A DNA stretch of 64,000 bases, taken from positions 13,317,501-13,381,500 of the forward strand of contig NW_026947492.1 in NCBI RefSeq assembly GCF_034190915.1. Reading direction: 5' to 3'. Positions 21,061 to 32,553 of this stretch are shown piece after piece (position 1 is the stretch's first letter; the number at the start of each line of letters is the position of its first letter). Both the position numbers and the translations under genes were made by a program. The notes below the pieces were generated by a model. It was not told the DNA's origin. It did no database searches and saw nothing but the letters and a program-made list of their open reading frames with translations. The DNA is from Cavia porcellus (taxonomy: Eukaryota > Chordata > Mammalia > Rodentia > Caviidae).

Positions 21061-21884
21061 ATGAAACGGAAAGGAAGCTATGAATTTTTGTTTCTGTCTT
21101 TCCTATATGCTTCTTCCTAAAGGAAAAAGCCCAGCCAAGACATGTTGTCTGAGTAACCAGAGCCCCAGGCATTGATTCTGCTCAGAAACTCCAATACATG
21201 GTAAAAAGTCATGGCTGATGCTTCATGGACATAAATATTTTGAAACCACTTGCTTTCTGGTCTACCAGATGGCTACGTTTTATACTTCCAACAGTGTCAG
21301 ACTCCAAAAAATTCAGCTACTTAAAGTTTGGAGTCAGGTTTATGATCTCAGAATAAGGGTTGGGGAGGTGGGTGAATAATACAGCAAAGGATTTTCCACA
21401 TTTAAAAAATATCATGGAGCAAGTGCCACCTGTTTTGCTAATATGAATATTCTTTGCAGGTGATTTTACTGTAAAAATTCTAGTTAGCCAACATAGTTGG
21501 CAAGGCTCTTCTCACGTTTATATTTTCTTTGCTCACTCTGCCTCCTCCCCACCTCCAATCCTGCGCCAGTTTACTCACCCTGATCCTGCTTTCCCCTGCA
21601 GGTGTGGACTCAGAAGACATAGCTGCCAAAATGGGTGGGCACACGTTCCTTGTTTCTGTGTTCCACACAGGTCTGCAGGAGAACACTCACAGGACAGAGT
21701 AGCAAAATCCTCTGAATTCTTAGGCTTGTGACCTTCTTTTCTCTCAGGTCTGTGCTGGCTGTTTTCAGGCCTTGGGCTAAAAATGTATCAGAAGAGGAAT
21801 TTTTAAGTCCTTGTTGTCTTACGTTTATTAGTAGGAGTATTGCTATTTTTTGTAAGCGGTATATATTCATCTGAAAATCAAGAG
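21061..21884. other. Unassigned non-coding sequence
   Basis: No gene and no clear interspersed repeat. Minus-strand frames at 21480-21686 and 21610-21870 overlap each other and have no recognisable domain. Confidence 0.45.
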
Positions 21885-22005
21885 TGCCTGCAGGTGTAGC
21901 TCAGTAGTAGAGTGCTTGCCTAGCCCAGGGGAGACCCTGGGTTCAATTCATAGCACAGCAAAAATAAATAAGTAAATAAACAAAAATAAAAAAGAAGGAA
22001 TAGAG
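21885..22005 (+). mobile_element. ID-like SINE
   Basis: TGCCTGCAGGTGTAGCTCAG, TAGTAGAGTGCTTGCCTAGC and GGGTTCAATTCATAGCACAG form the tRNA-derived body. The long tail is AAATAAATAAGTAAATAAA-like. A and B boxes are present with mutations. Confidence 0.85.
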
Positions 22006-22149
22006 ATGTCAAAAGACAAAACACATGTGGTACACACTTATACACACTTGAATCTCATAATAGAAAACAACAGCCAACATTTTAGTGTACTGTACATCTT
22101 CCCAAATTTCTGCGGTACATAACTACAGGCAGGTATGTGCCTGGGGCCT

Positions 22150-22465
22150 CTTATATGTGGTTCTGTATCTGCAGATTCAATCAATTGCTGATAGAAGATA
22201 TTCAGGAAATAATGTGTCTGCTCTGAATATGTACAGCTTTTTTTCCTTTGTCATTATTTCCTAAACCATATAGTGTAACAACTATTTATATGATGTCCAC
22301 GCTGATTTAGATATTGTAAGCACAAGACCTGAAAGTATGCAGTAGGTGTTCACAGGTTATGTGCAAATATTACTCCATTTTACGGAAGGCATTCAAACAT
22401 TTGAAGGTTTTGATGTCCTCAGGGTCCTGGAATCAATGCCCCATGAACACCGCAAGGCAGCTGTG
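22150..22465 (+). mobile_element. Tigger-type DNA transposon fossil
   Basis: GTATCTGCAGATTCAATCAA, GATATTCAGGAAATAATGTG, GAATATGTACAGCTTTTTTT, TCATTATTTCCTAAACCATA, TAGTGTAACAACTATTTATA and, at the end, CAGGGTCCTGGAATCAATGC followed by CCCATGAACAC match the order of a non-autonomous TcMar-Tigger element of mammals. It is non-coding. Confidence 0.7.
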
Positions 22466-24256
22466 TGTATGAGGACTCATAATATATCTCATGACAGTAG
22501 GTTCTGTTGTTTTGCAATTTGCTTTCTTCACTGAACAGTATGGAGGGTTTCTTTCCAAGGTTTACAAGCCCTGTTAAGCTTGTGTGTGTGCACATACGTT
22601 AGGATAACTGGCAAATAGGTGCTTCATGCTCCAAAGATGTCAGAAAGGTTAGGATCCTGGGTGAGTTTAATTAACTGAAATGAGGGGGAGGATGATTTCT
22701 TCTAACTCTGCAGATACTCGCAGCCTTAGCTCCGGTCTCATCTCGTGTTCAGAGGACAGCTGGGGAGGAGGGCATGGTGGCCCCATTAGAGGAAGTGTGA
22801 GAAGAGGCTGAGCTCAGGAACCCTGTACCTTCATGGGGCAGGGAAGATGGACACCAATTGTCTGAGAGGTCCTTGTTCTTACCTATCCTTAAATAAGGCC
22901 TAACACTCAGCATAAAAACACAAATCAGTGGCTCTGTGGGTGCTGCCTCCCTTCCTAATTAGCATGAGAAATGGCGTGTCCTCCAGGGACCCCAGGGCCT
23001 CTCAGATCTGGAAGCCAGTGGGAGACTTTCAGCAGCTGTGAGCCTTCTGTATCCTGGCCAGCCAGCCTTCCCCAAACCCTAGGGAGCTGCCTTCGTCCTT
23101 GTGTTCTCTGCCAACACAGCTGGCAAGGGAGTTGCCCTCTAGAAATCATTGCCTCCAAACAGCCTTCTCTAAGGCAACCACGCAGCTAGCAGGCAACCTG
23201 ACCACAGTGGCCCTCTTCGTCCTCTGTGCACCGAGTCCCCTGAAGCTCCCGTGACCAGCAGTACTCCTGGCACTGGGACTGTGATGCTCATGAGCCACAC
23301 AAACAGCCTACACACAGCTCAGTAACTGCCCCACACAGAGCATACGATGCAGACAGGAGGAATGGGGCATCCTGGCGCTGTGCACACACTCATCGAGCAT
23401 TTGCCGGTATCCTGACTCTCTCCAGCTAGCTTTCCACTGACCTAGTAGTTGGGATCTGTCACTCCTGAGGAGGGGGCTCCTGGTACATTTAGTCACCATC
23501 TCCTTCCTTCCAACCATTTCACCCAACCCTTGACCAACCATAAGCAACTGCTGTACCTTACTGATCAGTCCATGGCAGCCCAGTTGAGTGCTGGCCAGCT
23601 GCATCTACCCTGCCCTGACAGCTCAAACTTCCTGATGTCTCCCTGTTTTCTTTATTACAATGAAATACACCACCTCAAACTTACTTTTCCAAGGGAGGAT
23701 CCCAGAATTTTACTGATGTCATTTCCCTATTTCTAATCTGCCATCAAATCTGGTCCATTCATTCTTTCAAAGTTGCTTTTTTAAAACAATAATGAGTCTG
23801 TTTCTTCCTTTGCAAGCCCAGTTCTTCATTAGTTTTGATCTAAGTGAAGTCGACTATGGCAGATGAAGTCCTGTCTGTCCTACACAAACTCTTCATTCTT
23901 TAGGAGCTATGTCCACTTGCCTTTGAGGGCAATGGTCTTCCTCCATTAAATGTGCTGGTAAGGAACTTGTATTGAGTGTGTGTCCATTGCCTCTGTCCAT
24001 GGGGTGAGGTCTATAGCCATGGAGTTGAAGTCATGGCACCCAACATTCCTGGCTTCAGAAAATGTTTTCCACACAGAGCCAATCAAGTGCTTCCAGGAGT
24101 TTCAGTGTAAGAATACTGAAAGACAGTTCCTTTTACTACTGGATCAACAACTAGAAGGATGCAAACGTGTGGGCCTGAGGTTTCTAGCCATCGTTGCTGT
24201 CATGTGGATGCAATCTGTCTGTTGTGTGAAAGAATGTGACGCATGAAGAAAAGAGA
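22466..24256. other. Unique-looking sequence, no gene recognised
   Basis: About 1.8 kb with moderate GC (22950-23450 is the richest part). Overlapping short frames on both strands have no recognised domain. I see no repeat family in most of it. Confidence 0.45.
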
Positions 24257-24320
24257 AGGGCTGGGGCTGTAGCTCAGCACTAGAGTGCTTACCCAGCAAA
24301 TGCAAGGCCCTGGGGGAAAG
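24257..24320 (+). mobile_element. ID-like SINE with purine-rich tail
   Basis: The body GGGCTGGGGCTGTAGCTCAG, CACTAGAGTGCTTACCCAGC and GCAAGGCCCTGGG lacks most of the B-box end. A GAGAGGGAGAGAGAGACAGA-type tract (to about 24355) follows directly. Confidence 0.8.
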
Positions 24321-24639
24321 GGAGGGCGAGAGAGGGAGAGAGAGACAGACAGACGGACTCACTCATTCTCAGAGTCAGGAGGTGCCTGATGACCTTATAT
24401 GAGCTTTTAGATCCAGCTGTGCCTGCAGCCTTGCCAATGTGAATTTACACCCTTTAGAAGAATTGCACCTCTCTCGTCTACCTCCCTTTATACCTCTCTG
24501 CTCCCTTAAGCTAGTTTGAGTTGAGTTTTGCAAATTTTAGCTAGAGTATTACCAAGTACTCTGCTCTATGGTTTCCTTCCTCTTCATCTCATCTTTGCTT
24601 GCTTCAGTGTATTCCCTTTGGTACTAACAGAGTGAACTT

Positions 24640-25290
24640 TATAGTACACCGTGATTTATAACATAAAGTAAAAATGTAAGTTATTTTCTTCTCTGAGAAA
24701 CATCTGTAATTCAACACGATCTGCAGGATGCAGTCCAAAGTCCTCATCATGCTCTGTTAACTTCCTAGAGTCTGATCACTGTTTCTCAGTTTTAGTCTTA
24801 ATCATAACCTCTCTTGCCCTTTATATGCTCCTAAACACTGTCAATGCCGCATGTTCTATGCTCCACTTTATAAACATACCTGTCATTTGGTTACCTGGCT
24901 GCTGGCACACACTCGTCCAGTCATCGTTTGTGTCTGAGTAATGAACGCACACCTATTCTTCATAACCCAGTCAAGACATGCAGTGTCATGCATTGGGGTT
25001 GTGGCTCAGTGGCACATGCCTGAGGCTCAATTCCCAACACCGAAAAAAAGAATATATAGACTGAGATACAACATCTTCCGTTACGGGTGACCGATCTCTC
25101 TTCTGCGCTCCACTATAGCCTGTAAAGCCTTTGTCATCACCCCTCTAATAGTTTATTTATATGACAGTCTCAACTGTTAGACTAAAAGCTTCTTGGGGAC
25201 AGAGGCTTATGTCCTACTTGACTCTGAGCTTATCATACTAAGCACAGTGCCAAGCATAGCAAATGTCTGATAAACGAATCATTGAGCAAG
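24640..25290 (+). mobile_element. L2 LINE 3' end, split by a SINE
   Basis: CAAAGTCCTCATCATGCTCT, CTTCATAACCCAGTCAAGAC, TAAAAGCTTCTTGGGGACAG, TTATCATACTAAGCACAGTG and CCAAGCATAGCAAATGTCTG are ordered as in the ancient L2 3' end (AGCTCCTTGAGGGCAGGGAC...GCACAGTGCCTGGCACATAG). The ID-like SINE at 24993-25060 interrupts it. No coding capacity. Confidence 0.65.
24993..25060 (+). mobile_element. Internally deleted ID-like SINE
   Basis: TTGGGGTTGTGGCTCAGTGG carries the A box. It continues to CACATGCCTGAGGCTCAATT and CCCAACACCGAAAAAAAGAA, so roughly 20 bp between A and B boxes are missing compared with full ID units. Confidence 0.75.
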
Positions 25291-26655
25291 TGGACCCTGA
25301 GCACATTTTGGCTCTGGAGGTCACACAAACAGCCTCATCGAAACCTATCAGGGGAAGCAGGTCCTTGCAAGCTTTTGTTTCCGTTTCCCCAGTCTTCTCT
25401 CCATTTGTCACTCTGCCATCTCAAACTGGAAGGCAGGGAAGAGTAATAACCAATAACCCAAACTTGAAGTTAATCTGCCGGATACTCAGACCATTTTAGA
25501 AATTCACTTATTTGGCTTTTCAGCGTTCAGCAGCAGCTTTAGTAAATGAAAAGTGGCACATAGTTATTGTCCATTGAATTTTGACTCCCAAAGAACCGAA
25601 CTCCATGTGTCTTCCTTATCACGATGTCCTCAGGAATTTAGAAGACATGTATGAAGTATTTACCATGTGACCAAATGATGGCTGGTTGATGTCAAAGGTA
25701 AAGCAGAAAACAAAAACAAAACAAAATCCATGTCCACAACCTGACTGTACCAATGTCATTTAACCTGACCAGACTCATCTTTCTGTTTTGAAACACCTGT
25801 TGGTAGTTATTTATTCCTCTTGGCATAACATTGTTATTTCTCCAGCATAGCTGAGAAGCACCAGCTCTGACTTTAGCCCTAGCTGCTATTATCTTGTTAG
25901 ACCATCTGTGAGGTCTGGTTCTCCTCACCTTTTTGAAAGTGAAGCCCCTAAGGATTGATCCCAGGAGGCAGTTTGTATGTATTCAGACCAGTCTCACACT
26001 GTCTGTCCCACTGCGATGGGACAGAATCTCTGCCTTGCAGAGACCAGGAGAGTGCTGGAGCGAATCAGTTGGGACCCTGAGGGGATACCAATGAGATGGT
26101 TAAATGTGGCACTATTTACAGTGTTACTGACCCCAATGGTGCTGAGGAATTTGTGCAAAGTTGGGGAAGATGAGAAAGATTATGTCAATGAAATATTTGC
26201 GGAAAAGAGGCATTGTAAGAAGCTAATGGCACAAAGTCACTAATTTGAGGATAAAAACTAAACTCATTGAGATGGCTCCTTTTCTGTTCTCTGTCACCAA
26301 CTGACAGTGCCTGTGGCATGAGAGAGAACTGCGGCTGGCAGAGTGAAGAGGGGTTAAACAGTGAAGCAGGTCATGACTACTCACCACCACCTCTTGAAGC
26401 TCACAAAACAGGGAAAAAGCAAGGACACCAAGGACTGAGAAGCGAGGAGATGAATTAGAAGGTGAGGAGGGGAGGTGGGTGGGACACACGGGGCTGAAAG
26501 TCCAGAGACAGACAATACGCCAGGGAAAGCACCGATTTGATCCTACAGTGACTGTGAAAAAGCCCAGAAAGGGCACACAGCCTTGGAGAAATTCACAGTG
26601 AGTCAAATTAACCAGGCTAAAATAGCTTCTTACAAGGAAGGAGGCAGACAAGGAA
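25291..26655. other. Unique-looking sequence, no gene recognised
   Basis: The longest frame is 142 codons on the minus strand (26223-26651), without a recognised domain and with a cysteine- and serine-rich composition typical of chance frames. No clear repeat was identified. Confidence 0.45.
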
Positions 26656-26659
26656 AAGG

Positions 26660-26865
26660 CTTTGCAACTGCCTGGGCTTCATATTTGAATATGAGCTCTT
26701 CCACTTGCAAGCGTTCACACTGAGCAAGACCATTATCTCCCTAAACTTGAGCTTCTTCATGCATAAAATGACAATAGTAATGCCTTCCTCCTAGCATTGT
26801 TGGGAGGATTAAGTAAGATGATTCATGAAAAGCCTTGAGCACGGCGCTAACAGATGTTACATTTT
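26660..26865 (-). mobile_element. MIR SINE (reverse)
   Basis: On the plus strand, CTTGAGCTTCTTCATGCATA, AAATGACAATAGTAATGCCT, TCCTCCTAGCATTGTTGGGA and GGATTAAGTAAGATGATTCA followed by AAAGCCTTGAGCACGG are the reverse complement of MIR (CCTCATCTGTAAAATGGGGATAATAAT..., TTGTTGTGAGGATTAAATGA). An ancient, non-coding fossil. Confidence 0.8.
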
Positions 26866-27334
26866 GAATATGACCCTTTTTAAAAAATGCACAGTACCAA
26901 GTTGGTATGGCATTGAGCAGGCTCAGGGCACTAGCAGAGGCCGTGGCCAAAAATAAGCAACAACTATTCTTTGTTTGTCGAAACTTGTCGAGCACTTTTT
27001 GGGCGCTATTGCCAGGAACTTGGAGAAACAGTCATCATCCAAGTCACGCCCTAGCGTGGGAATCAGCTGCAGAGGACCCAGTTGGACACTTGATTCAAAG
27101 AGTAACGCAGACTAATCAGCAGTGACACCCCAGTCTTAGGGAGCTGGCTCAGTTTTCCATGCACGTCATACACAGGTACAATTGTAGGACGGCTTGTTAG
27201 AAGTATTGATTGTGCATCTTAAATACACACTTTTGTACCCAATTCTACCATGCTCCTGTTTGGATTTTTACCTTCTGCTGACATGATGACTAAGACAGTG
27301 CTTGTCTACTAAGGCAGACCTTTTATAATATTTA

Positions 27335-27420
27335 TTTATTGTCGGTACTGAGAATCCTGCTCAGGACTCTGTGCTTGCCAGGCAGGTTCTTGACCATGAG
27401 CTATATTCCTGGACCAGGCA
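27335..27420 (-). mobile_element. Old ID-like SINE (reverse)
   Basis: GTCGGTACTGAGAATCCTGC, TGTGCTTGCCAGGCAGGTTC and ACCATGAGCTATATTCCTGG read on the minus strand as a decayed tRNA-derived SINE (A box as complement of GAGCTATA; B box decayed). Confidence 0.6.
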
Positions 27421-27539
27421 AACCTTTTAGAGCTTTCAGTGCTAACAGTCTGCTGTGGCATGCACGTAAGAGGCTTTCCACCACTGTCCTAAGAATGTTA
27501 ACAAGCTTTTAAAGCACACACAAAGACCTTCAGTGGCAT

Positions 27540-27866
27540 TCCTTTATTATTATTATTTTATTTTATTTAAAAGGAAAAAGAGAAAAAAACAGAACAAAAC
27601 AAAACAGTGTAAGGATACAAGTAATTCAGAACTACAAAAAAAAAAAAAAAGTAAGCTATCACCAGTTAATAGATTACTTGCTATCATCTTAGAAACGGTG
27701 TTTCAGGTCACAGAATCAAAGCACACAAAGCGAACATTCAAACAGTGAGACTGCTAACAGTTGTGTTCAGTAATCCAATCAAAAATATTAATATGGTCTT
27801 CTATGTAACACACCTAAACACCCTTGCTGTTGTATCCTTCAGGGCATTTTTCTTTCCCTCTCTTTA
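27540..27866 (-). mobile_element. L1 3'-UTR insertion, paralogue 1
   Basis: A T-rich run is followed by TTTAAAAGGAAAAAGAGAAA, ATCACCAGTTAATAGATTAC, TTCAAACAGTGAGACTGC and TTGCTGTTGTATCCTTCAGG. The sequence is closely similar over its whole length to 33615-33937, so these are two insertions of the same truncated source end. A short TTTATT duplication may flank it. Confidence 0.75.
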
Positions 27867-27884
27867 TTGCAACAAAATTTACAC

Positions 27885-28145
27885 ATTTTGGGCTTTATTG
27901 ATCCCTTAGATCTTATTACTTTTTTTTGTAAGAGAATAAAATCAAGCATGATAAAACAAAGCTGTCAGTCAAAACCAAGGATAGACATAGCACATGATGT
28001 AAAAACAGAGTTCAAGGTTATCAACAATGGTTACCATAATGCCTCTTGCATCCTTAAGAAGAATTATCTATCTCTTTAGGTATTATAAAGTAAAACAAAA
28101 CAGTTACAAGACCAATAAAACCTAAACTTTGTAAATCTTGCAGAA
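27885..28145 (-). mobile_element. L1 3'-UTR unit fragment
   Basis: TAAGAGAATAAAATCAAGCA, TTATCAACAATGGTTACCAT, AATGCCTCTTGCATCCTTAA and AGTAAAACAAAACAGTTACA match the repeated 3'-UTR unit seen at 54979-55280 (CAATGGCTATCATAATGCCT). Orientation is minus. The copy is diverged. Confidence 0.6.
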
Positions 28146-28359
28146 CCTCAAAAGAGGATAATAGTTAAAAACACATAAGATGCACATGCACATCTAGATT
28201 GTCTTTGAAGATGCCGAAGTCTATGGAGAGGGAACCAACTGTGTGCTAGGCTGTACAGAGTGAGGAGACTGCAAGGTATGTGGTCACTAAGGTATAAGGG
28301 GGGGCCTCAGAGGGGTGAGAACAAACTAAGCTTTGAGATCCGCGTACAGTTCGTGAGTC

Positions 28360-28600
28360 CTTTATCTCGGCTGTACATTATCACTGACAGCTATACAGGT
28401 TTTGTGGACCTCATCACAGCTACCACACCTGGCTGACCATGATAGGCATCTAGGGAGCTTCTCAGAGATGTGGTTTTTTATGTCCTACCCCCAGAGTTGC
28501 TGATTAAACAGGTCTGTGGGTATGTATTATTTAAAAACTCCCCAGATGATTCTATTGCAGAGCTGGCCTAGGTGACATTGATAAACACATGTGAGAGAGA
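28360..28600 (+). mobile_element. MER5-like hAT-Charlie fossil
   Basis: TACATTATCACTGACAGCTA, CTCAGAGATGTGGTTTTTTA, TCCTACCCCCAGAGTTGCTG and AAAAACTCCCCAGATGATTC follow the MER5A order (CCACCCCCAGAGTTTCTGATT..., AACAAGCTCCCCAGGTGATTC). Confidence 0.6.
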
Positions 28601-28924
28601 GCAGGTGAAGAAGTAACAGCCAGACTCCCAGAAGGAGGAGGAAGCAGAGACCTGCGGGCAAGGGCAGGATCAAGGCCATTTGTCCAGACGCTTCATCACC
28701 AACAGTGAAGTCAACTGACCGTTGGTCTTCCTGCGGACTCCTCTGAGCAGAGATATTATAGAGGAAGTCCAAATATCTGAGATTCTATAATTCAGACTAT
28801 AAATAGGGAGTGTTATAAGATCACAATGGGATAGCTGAGGGATGAAGTCAAATAATGTACAGTATTTTATTTTAAGGAAGTTTCCCAGTTACTAGAAAAG
28901 TAGTGGAAGAAGAAGTTCTACCCT

Positions 28925-29087
28925 GCTGGGTATGGTGGCACATGCCTGTAATCCCAGCACTTGGGAGGCTGAGGCAGGAAGATTGCTATGAGTTTGAGGC
29001 CAGGCCGGGCTACATAGTGAGTTCGAGGCCAGCCTGAATTACATAGCAAGACACACTCTCTCTCTCTCTCAAAAAAAAAAAAAAAAG
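28925..29087 (+). mobile_element. B1 (7SL-derived) SINE
   Basis: GCTGGGTATGGTGGCACATG, CCTGTAATCCCAGCACTTGG, GAGGCTGAGGCAGGAAGATT and GAGTTTGAGGCCAGGCCGGG form the 7SL-derived left half. A second GAGTTCGAGGCCAGCCTGAA lies 30 bp after the first: the internal duplication characteristic of rodent B1. It ends in (CT)n and A16. Confidence 0.95.
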
Positions 29088-29624
29088 TTACGCCCTTTTT
29101 TTCTTTCTTTCATTTTGTCACTCACTTATGAGAGGATCACAGTACACTGGGCGGTGTGCCCTTGCTGTTGCATCATGGAATTCAGCACTGCTTCCCAGGA
29201 GCACCTTCCAGCCTTCCAGCTGCCTGAGGTGGGTAAGGGTAGTAAGGTAGAGCCTTGCTGAGAGATGTAGACAACCCTCTGCAGTGTTGGCTACAGATTT
29301 CCCTGACGGCTTTCTCAAGCCTGTGTTGGACTTCAAGTTTGTCTGGAATACTTTTCCAACCTTCCCACGTCTGGGTAGGTTTACACTGAGACCTGCTCAT
29401 TCTCCATTCGTTCCTGCCTCCTCCTCCAAACATTTCTCTTAATAAAACTCTGGCATGTTAAATCCCATCCTAGCCCCTGCCCCTTGGAGGACACGGACCA
29501 GCACAGGCACATTGGAACAGCAGCTCTGAGGCATCCATGTTTTCCAGAGGCTCCCAAGAGCTTTCAAACCTGCAATCTTGAGGATGACTCTTAGGTTACC
29601 AGAGACTTAAAGAGTCCAGGTGAA

Positions 29625-29850
29625 GTCAATAAGAAGAAGAAGGAGGAGAAGGAAGAGCAGAAAGAGAAGGAGGAGGAGAAGAAAAAGAAGAGGAGGAGGA
29701 AGAAAAAGAAGAAGAAGAAGAAGAAGAGGAAGAGGAAGAGGAAGAAGATGAAGAAGAAGAAGAGGAAGAAGAAGAACAGGAAGAAGAAGAAGAAGAAGAA
29801 GAAGAAGAAGAAGAAGAAGAAGAAGAAGAAGAAGAAGAAGAAGAAGAAGC
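29625..29850 (+). repeat. Polypurine AAG/GAGGAA tract
   Basis: About 225 bp of almost uninterrupted purines, grading from mixed GGA/GAA into a perfect (AAG)n run at about 29780-29849. Overlapping minus-strand frames (29591-29920, 29607-29852) are only poly-Phe/poly-Leu readings of this tract. Confidence 0.98.
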
Positions 29851-29904
29851 AACAGCTAGGTGCTTGATGCTGAATCTCCCTGGCCAGATAAGGAAAGCAA
29901 GACT

Positions 29905-30065
29905 TTGTTTTTATTCTCATTTACTCCTTATTACAACAGTCCACATTATATCTCACTTAAAGATAATGAAACTGAGGCTCAGAAAACTTGAGTAACCTGC
30001 TCAAGATTACTCCATTCATAAATATCGAACAGGAGGGTACTGCAAATCTCAGAACCACTTTCTAC
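29905..30065 (+). mobile_element. MIR SINE
   Basis: AAAGATAATGAAACTGAGGC, TCAGAAAACTTGAGTAACCT and GCTCAAGATTACTCCATTCA correspond to the MIR core (GATGAGGAAACTGAGGC..., GTTAAGTAACTTGCCCAAGG). Confidence 0.75.
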
Positions 30066-30149
30066 CATGCTTCAAAGGCTGTTCAGGAGAAAAGCAGCAG
30101 AATATGATTGTCGAGACTGTGGAGTTTGAAGGCTGGCTGTCTTGGCTTC

Positions 30150-30255
30150 CTCGAGCTGTACTGACTTCTGTTAAGAAGACTGTGAAGAAGATTAAGTGAG
30201 CCAATGTTGGTAAGTACTGAGAAGAGTGTCAGAAGTAATCCTGACACGAAGAGGC
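30150..30255 (-). mobile_element. MIR fragment (reverse)
   Basis: GAAGATTAAGTGAGCCAATG, TTGGTAAGTACTGAGAAGAG and TGTCAGAAGTAATC resemble the reverse complement of the 5' half of MIR (GAGGATTAAATGAG..., GCTTAGAACAGTG). Short and diverged. Confidence 0.5.
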
Positions 30256-31079
30256 TGGGTTTTCCTTTGTGTGTGCTACTTACCAAGTTGAACATGGAAG
30301 GCGGGGGTTAGGAGGGTCATAGATTCCAACTGCAGGGATGCAGTATTGATCCGGAACTTCACTTACAGAGAACCATGAAGCATCCTAATGGACCAAACAC
30401 AGGCTTTCTCCAGATTTCTTTAAGCCCGTTTATAGCCAAGGAGAACCTTAGAGAAGAACAGATTAAACAGAAGTTAGTTATTAAGCATGTAGTTTTCTTT
30501 ACCTAATAATACAACTTGCCTGAAACAAAAATTAGAGAGTAAACTGAACATGTAGGAAGTAGGATCTTGGAAACCAATGGTCTTTCCAGACATTTTACAA
30601 AGTTCTTTCCAGTGAGTAAGGAAATAAGGCAGGTTTTGTGTCAAGACATTTCTACCTTGTCTTCAGATAGTTCTGCATCGCTAAGCTTTTGTGCTTCAAA
30701 CATCTGAATTATGCATCAAAATTCTCAGCAGTGTTATCACTTCCTCATGAAGTACCTAAGTCTTGGATACTCCTGTGTTCTAGAGTGGTAAGAGCCCTGC
30801 TACGATGTGAAGATGTGAGCAAATTCAGGCACAGGGGCTAAGAATGTGAGGCTTGGAAGTGGACAAACACCAGACCACGCCAAGGCTCGGTCCACTCGCT
30901 CTACTCAGTTTAGAGCAGTAGTCTTACTGTGTGCTAGCTCCCCTGCTGACCTCCAAGGATACAGAGAAAAACACAGACGTGGCCTTCACAAAGCTCATCG
31001 GCTAGTGCAGAGACGCAGCCAGTGTTCACGCCTTCATGTGATGTGTGCAGTGGTTAAGTAATGCACCAGTTCGCGCTCT
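30256..31079. other. Unassigned non-coding sequence
   Basis: No gene or repeat recognised. The 71-codon frame at 30846-31061 has no known similarity. Confidence 0.4.
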
Positions 31080-31412
31080 GCTCTCTAGCCCTACAGAACC
31101 TCTTCCAGCTTCTTCAACAGGTCACCTGCCCCTCGTCTTGCTCTAATCATCGCTCATAATCTTCTCTGTCCCTGGCATCCTTTCCCTCTTCCTTTGTCTT
31201 GCTAAACTGTCCATTAGGTCCTAGCTGATGATCCTTCCTTAGAAACCTTCTCTGGTCCGTGACATGAAGCACCCTTGCTGCCTGATTGAGGCGGTCATGC
31301 TGGATATGGATGGATGGGGGACTGTTACACTCACCATTGTATACTAATGTCCCAATCATTTGCTAAGCATAAGAAAGAGCTCAGTGTATATGTATGAATG
31401 AATAAAGAACTT
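31080..31412 (+). mobile_element. L2 LINE 3' fragment
   Basis: GATGATCCTTCCTTAGAAAC, CTTCTCTGGTCCGTGACATG and GCTCAGTGTATATGTATGAA with TGAATAAAGAAC resemble the L2 3' end (CTCCTCCAGGAAGCCTTCCCTGACC..., CTCAATAAATGTTTGTTGAATGAATG). Confidence 0.5.
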
Positions 31413-32494
31413 AAAAGAATGTAAGATTATCTGTCAGTAGCCAACAGCCCCATTTTTTAATAGTCGTAAGAGGCTGGGTTGGTATCTCTCATGAGCAAAT
31501 CCAATAGGTATGGAACAGCAGCAAAAAGATCTAGGAACTCTGCACTTAACACCTGAAAGAGCGGTGACACTATCCCTGCAAGTACTTGGTCTATTTTAGT
31601 AGTAAGAGAACACAGGATAGACCGGAGCCCTTGGAGGGAGGGTTAATGAGGGCAAGGCATGCTTTGAGGTTAGAGATAGGGCACCAGGACTGTAAGCAAC
31701 TTGTCTAAGGATATAAATTAAGTAGGAGGAGCTAGTGTACTTCACTTCAGTGTCAATGACATCTAACTACTAGGATGAGTATCCTGAGATAGGTTCTGAG
31801 GCAGACAGAGCCATGCAAGGAAGAGTTCTGGGCTGTAGTGATAGTGGTTTGAGATTCTCCAGAAGTGTTTGCTGCCTCTGGGAGCTGGGAGCCTGGAGGG
31901 CGGATGGTGTTTTGTTAGCGCCCTGCTCTGACAATCTTTGAACAAGGGCTTAGCATATGGTAACTCAGTTGGTGTTAGTTCCTTCCCTCTATCCTTAGGA
32001 ATGGGATGGGCTGAAGCTGCTTGCTGCTGGATGAGTCTAGAAAAACAAGGGATTGAAGATTACAGGAGGCCTAGTCACCAGCCAGAAGCTTTCTCCAAAA
32101 GTGCTTGCTCTTGCCTGTTTACATCGAAGACTCCAGGATGGAAGGCCACCTGTCTGCCTCATTGGACAAAGCAATCACTTCTTGACTCATACGGTAAGAA
32201 TTACAATGTCTTTATGGCCAGATTGTAATGAAGCTCACACGGGTATTAAAATATTTGGCTCAGTATCTATCATCTGGTAAGGACTCTGTCAGTGTCAGTT
32301 TAAGGGCTGTACCTAGCTAACTAAAAGCACACTGTCCTTGGAACCTATTCCATTCGTTCTGGGCCTTTTTCTACCTCCTGGTGTGTCCTTTTTCTGTCTT
32401 CTTTCCTGTTGCCAGTGCTCACTCTTCTGGGGGCCCCAGACGAGTCTGAGCTTTCCACTTCATCCCATTCTCCCACATCAACTCTTTCCCTTTT
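31413..32494. other. Mostly unassigned, possible MIR piece
   Basis: TGTAAGCAACTTGTCTAAGG at about 31691 resembles the MIR core. The remainder has no recognised repeat or coding similarity. Confidence 0.35.
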
Positions 32495-32510
32495 CCCTCT
32501 CTAGAATTCT

Positions 32511-32553
32511 TTTCTTTTTTTTGGTACACCATTTAGCCAAATCCTCAGCCCCT
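32511..32553 (-). mobile_element. Miniature deleted tRNA-like SINE
   Basis: Only the two ends of the tRNA-Ala-like SINE are present. On the plus strand these are TTTTTTGGTAC (tail and 3' end) joined to ATTTAGCCAAATCCTCAGCCC (5' end, reversed). Direct repeats flank it: CCCTCTCTAGAATTCT (32495-32510) and CCCTCGCTAGAATTCT (32554-32569). The insertion is about 43 bp instead of the usual 75 plus tail. Confidence 0.7.

Noticed and set aside
26223..26651. 142-codon minus-strand frame
   Set aside because: Low-information composition, no domain, and no conserved splice structure visible.
29591..29920. 109- and 81-codon frames with poly-Phe/poly-Leu
   Set aside because: They are translations of the polypurine microsatellite on its reverse strand.
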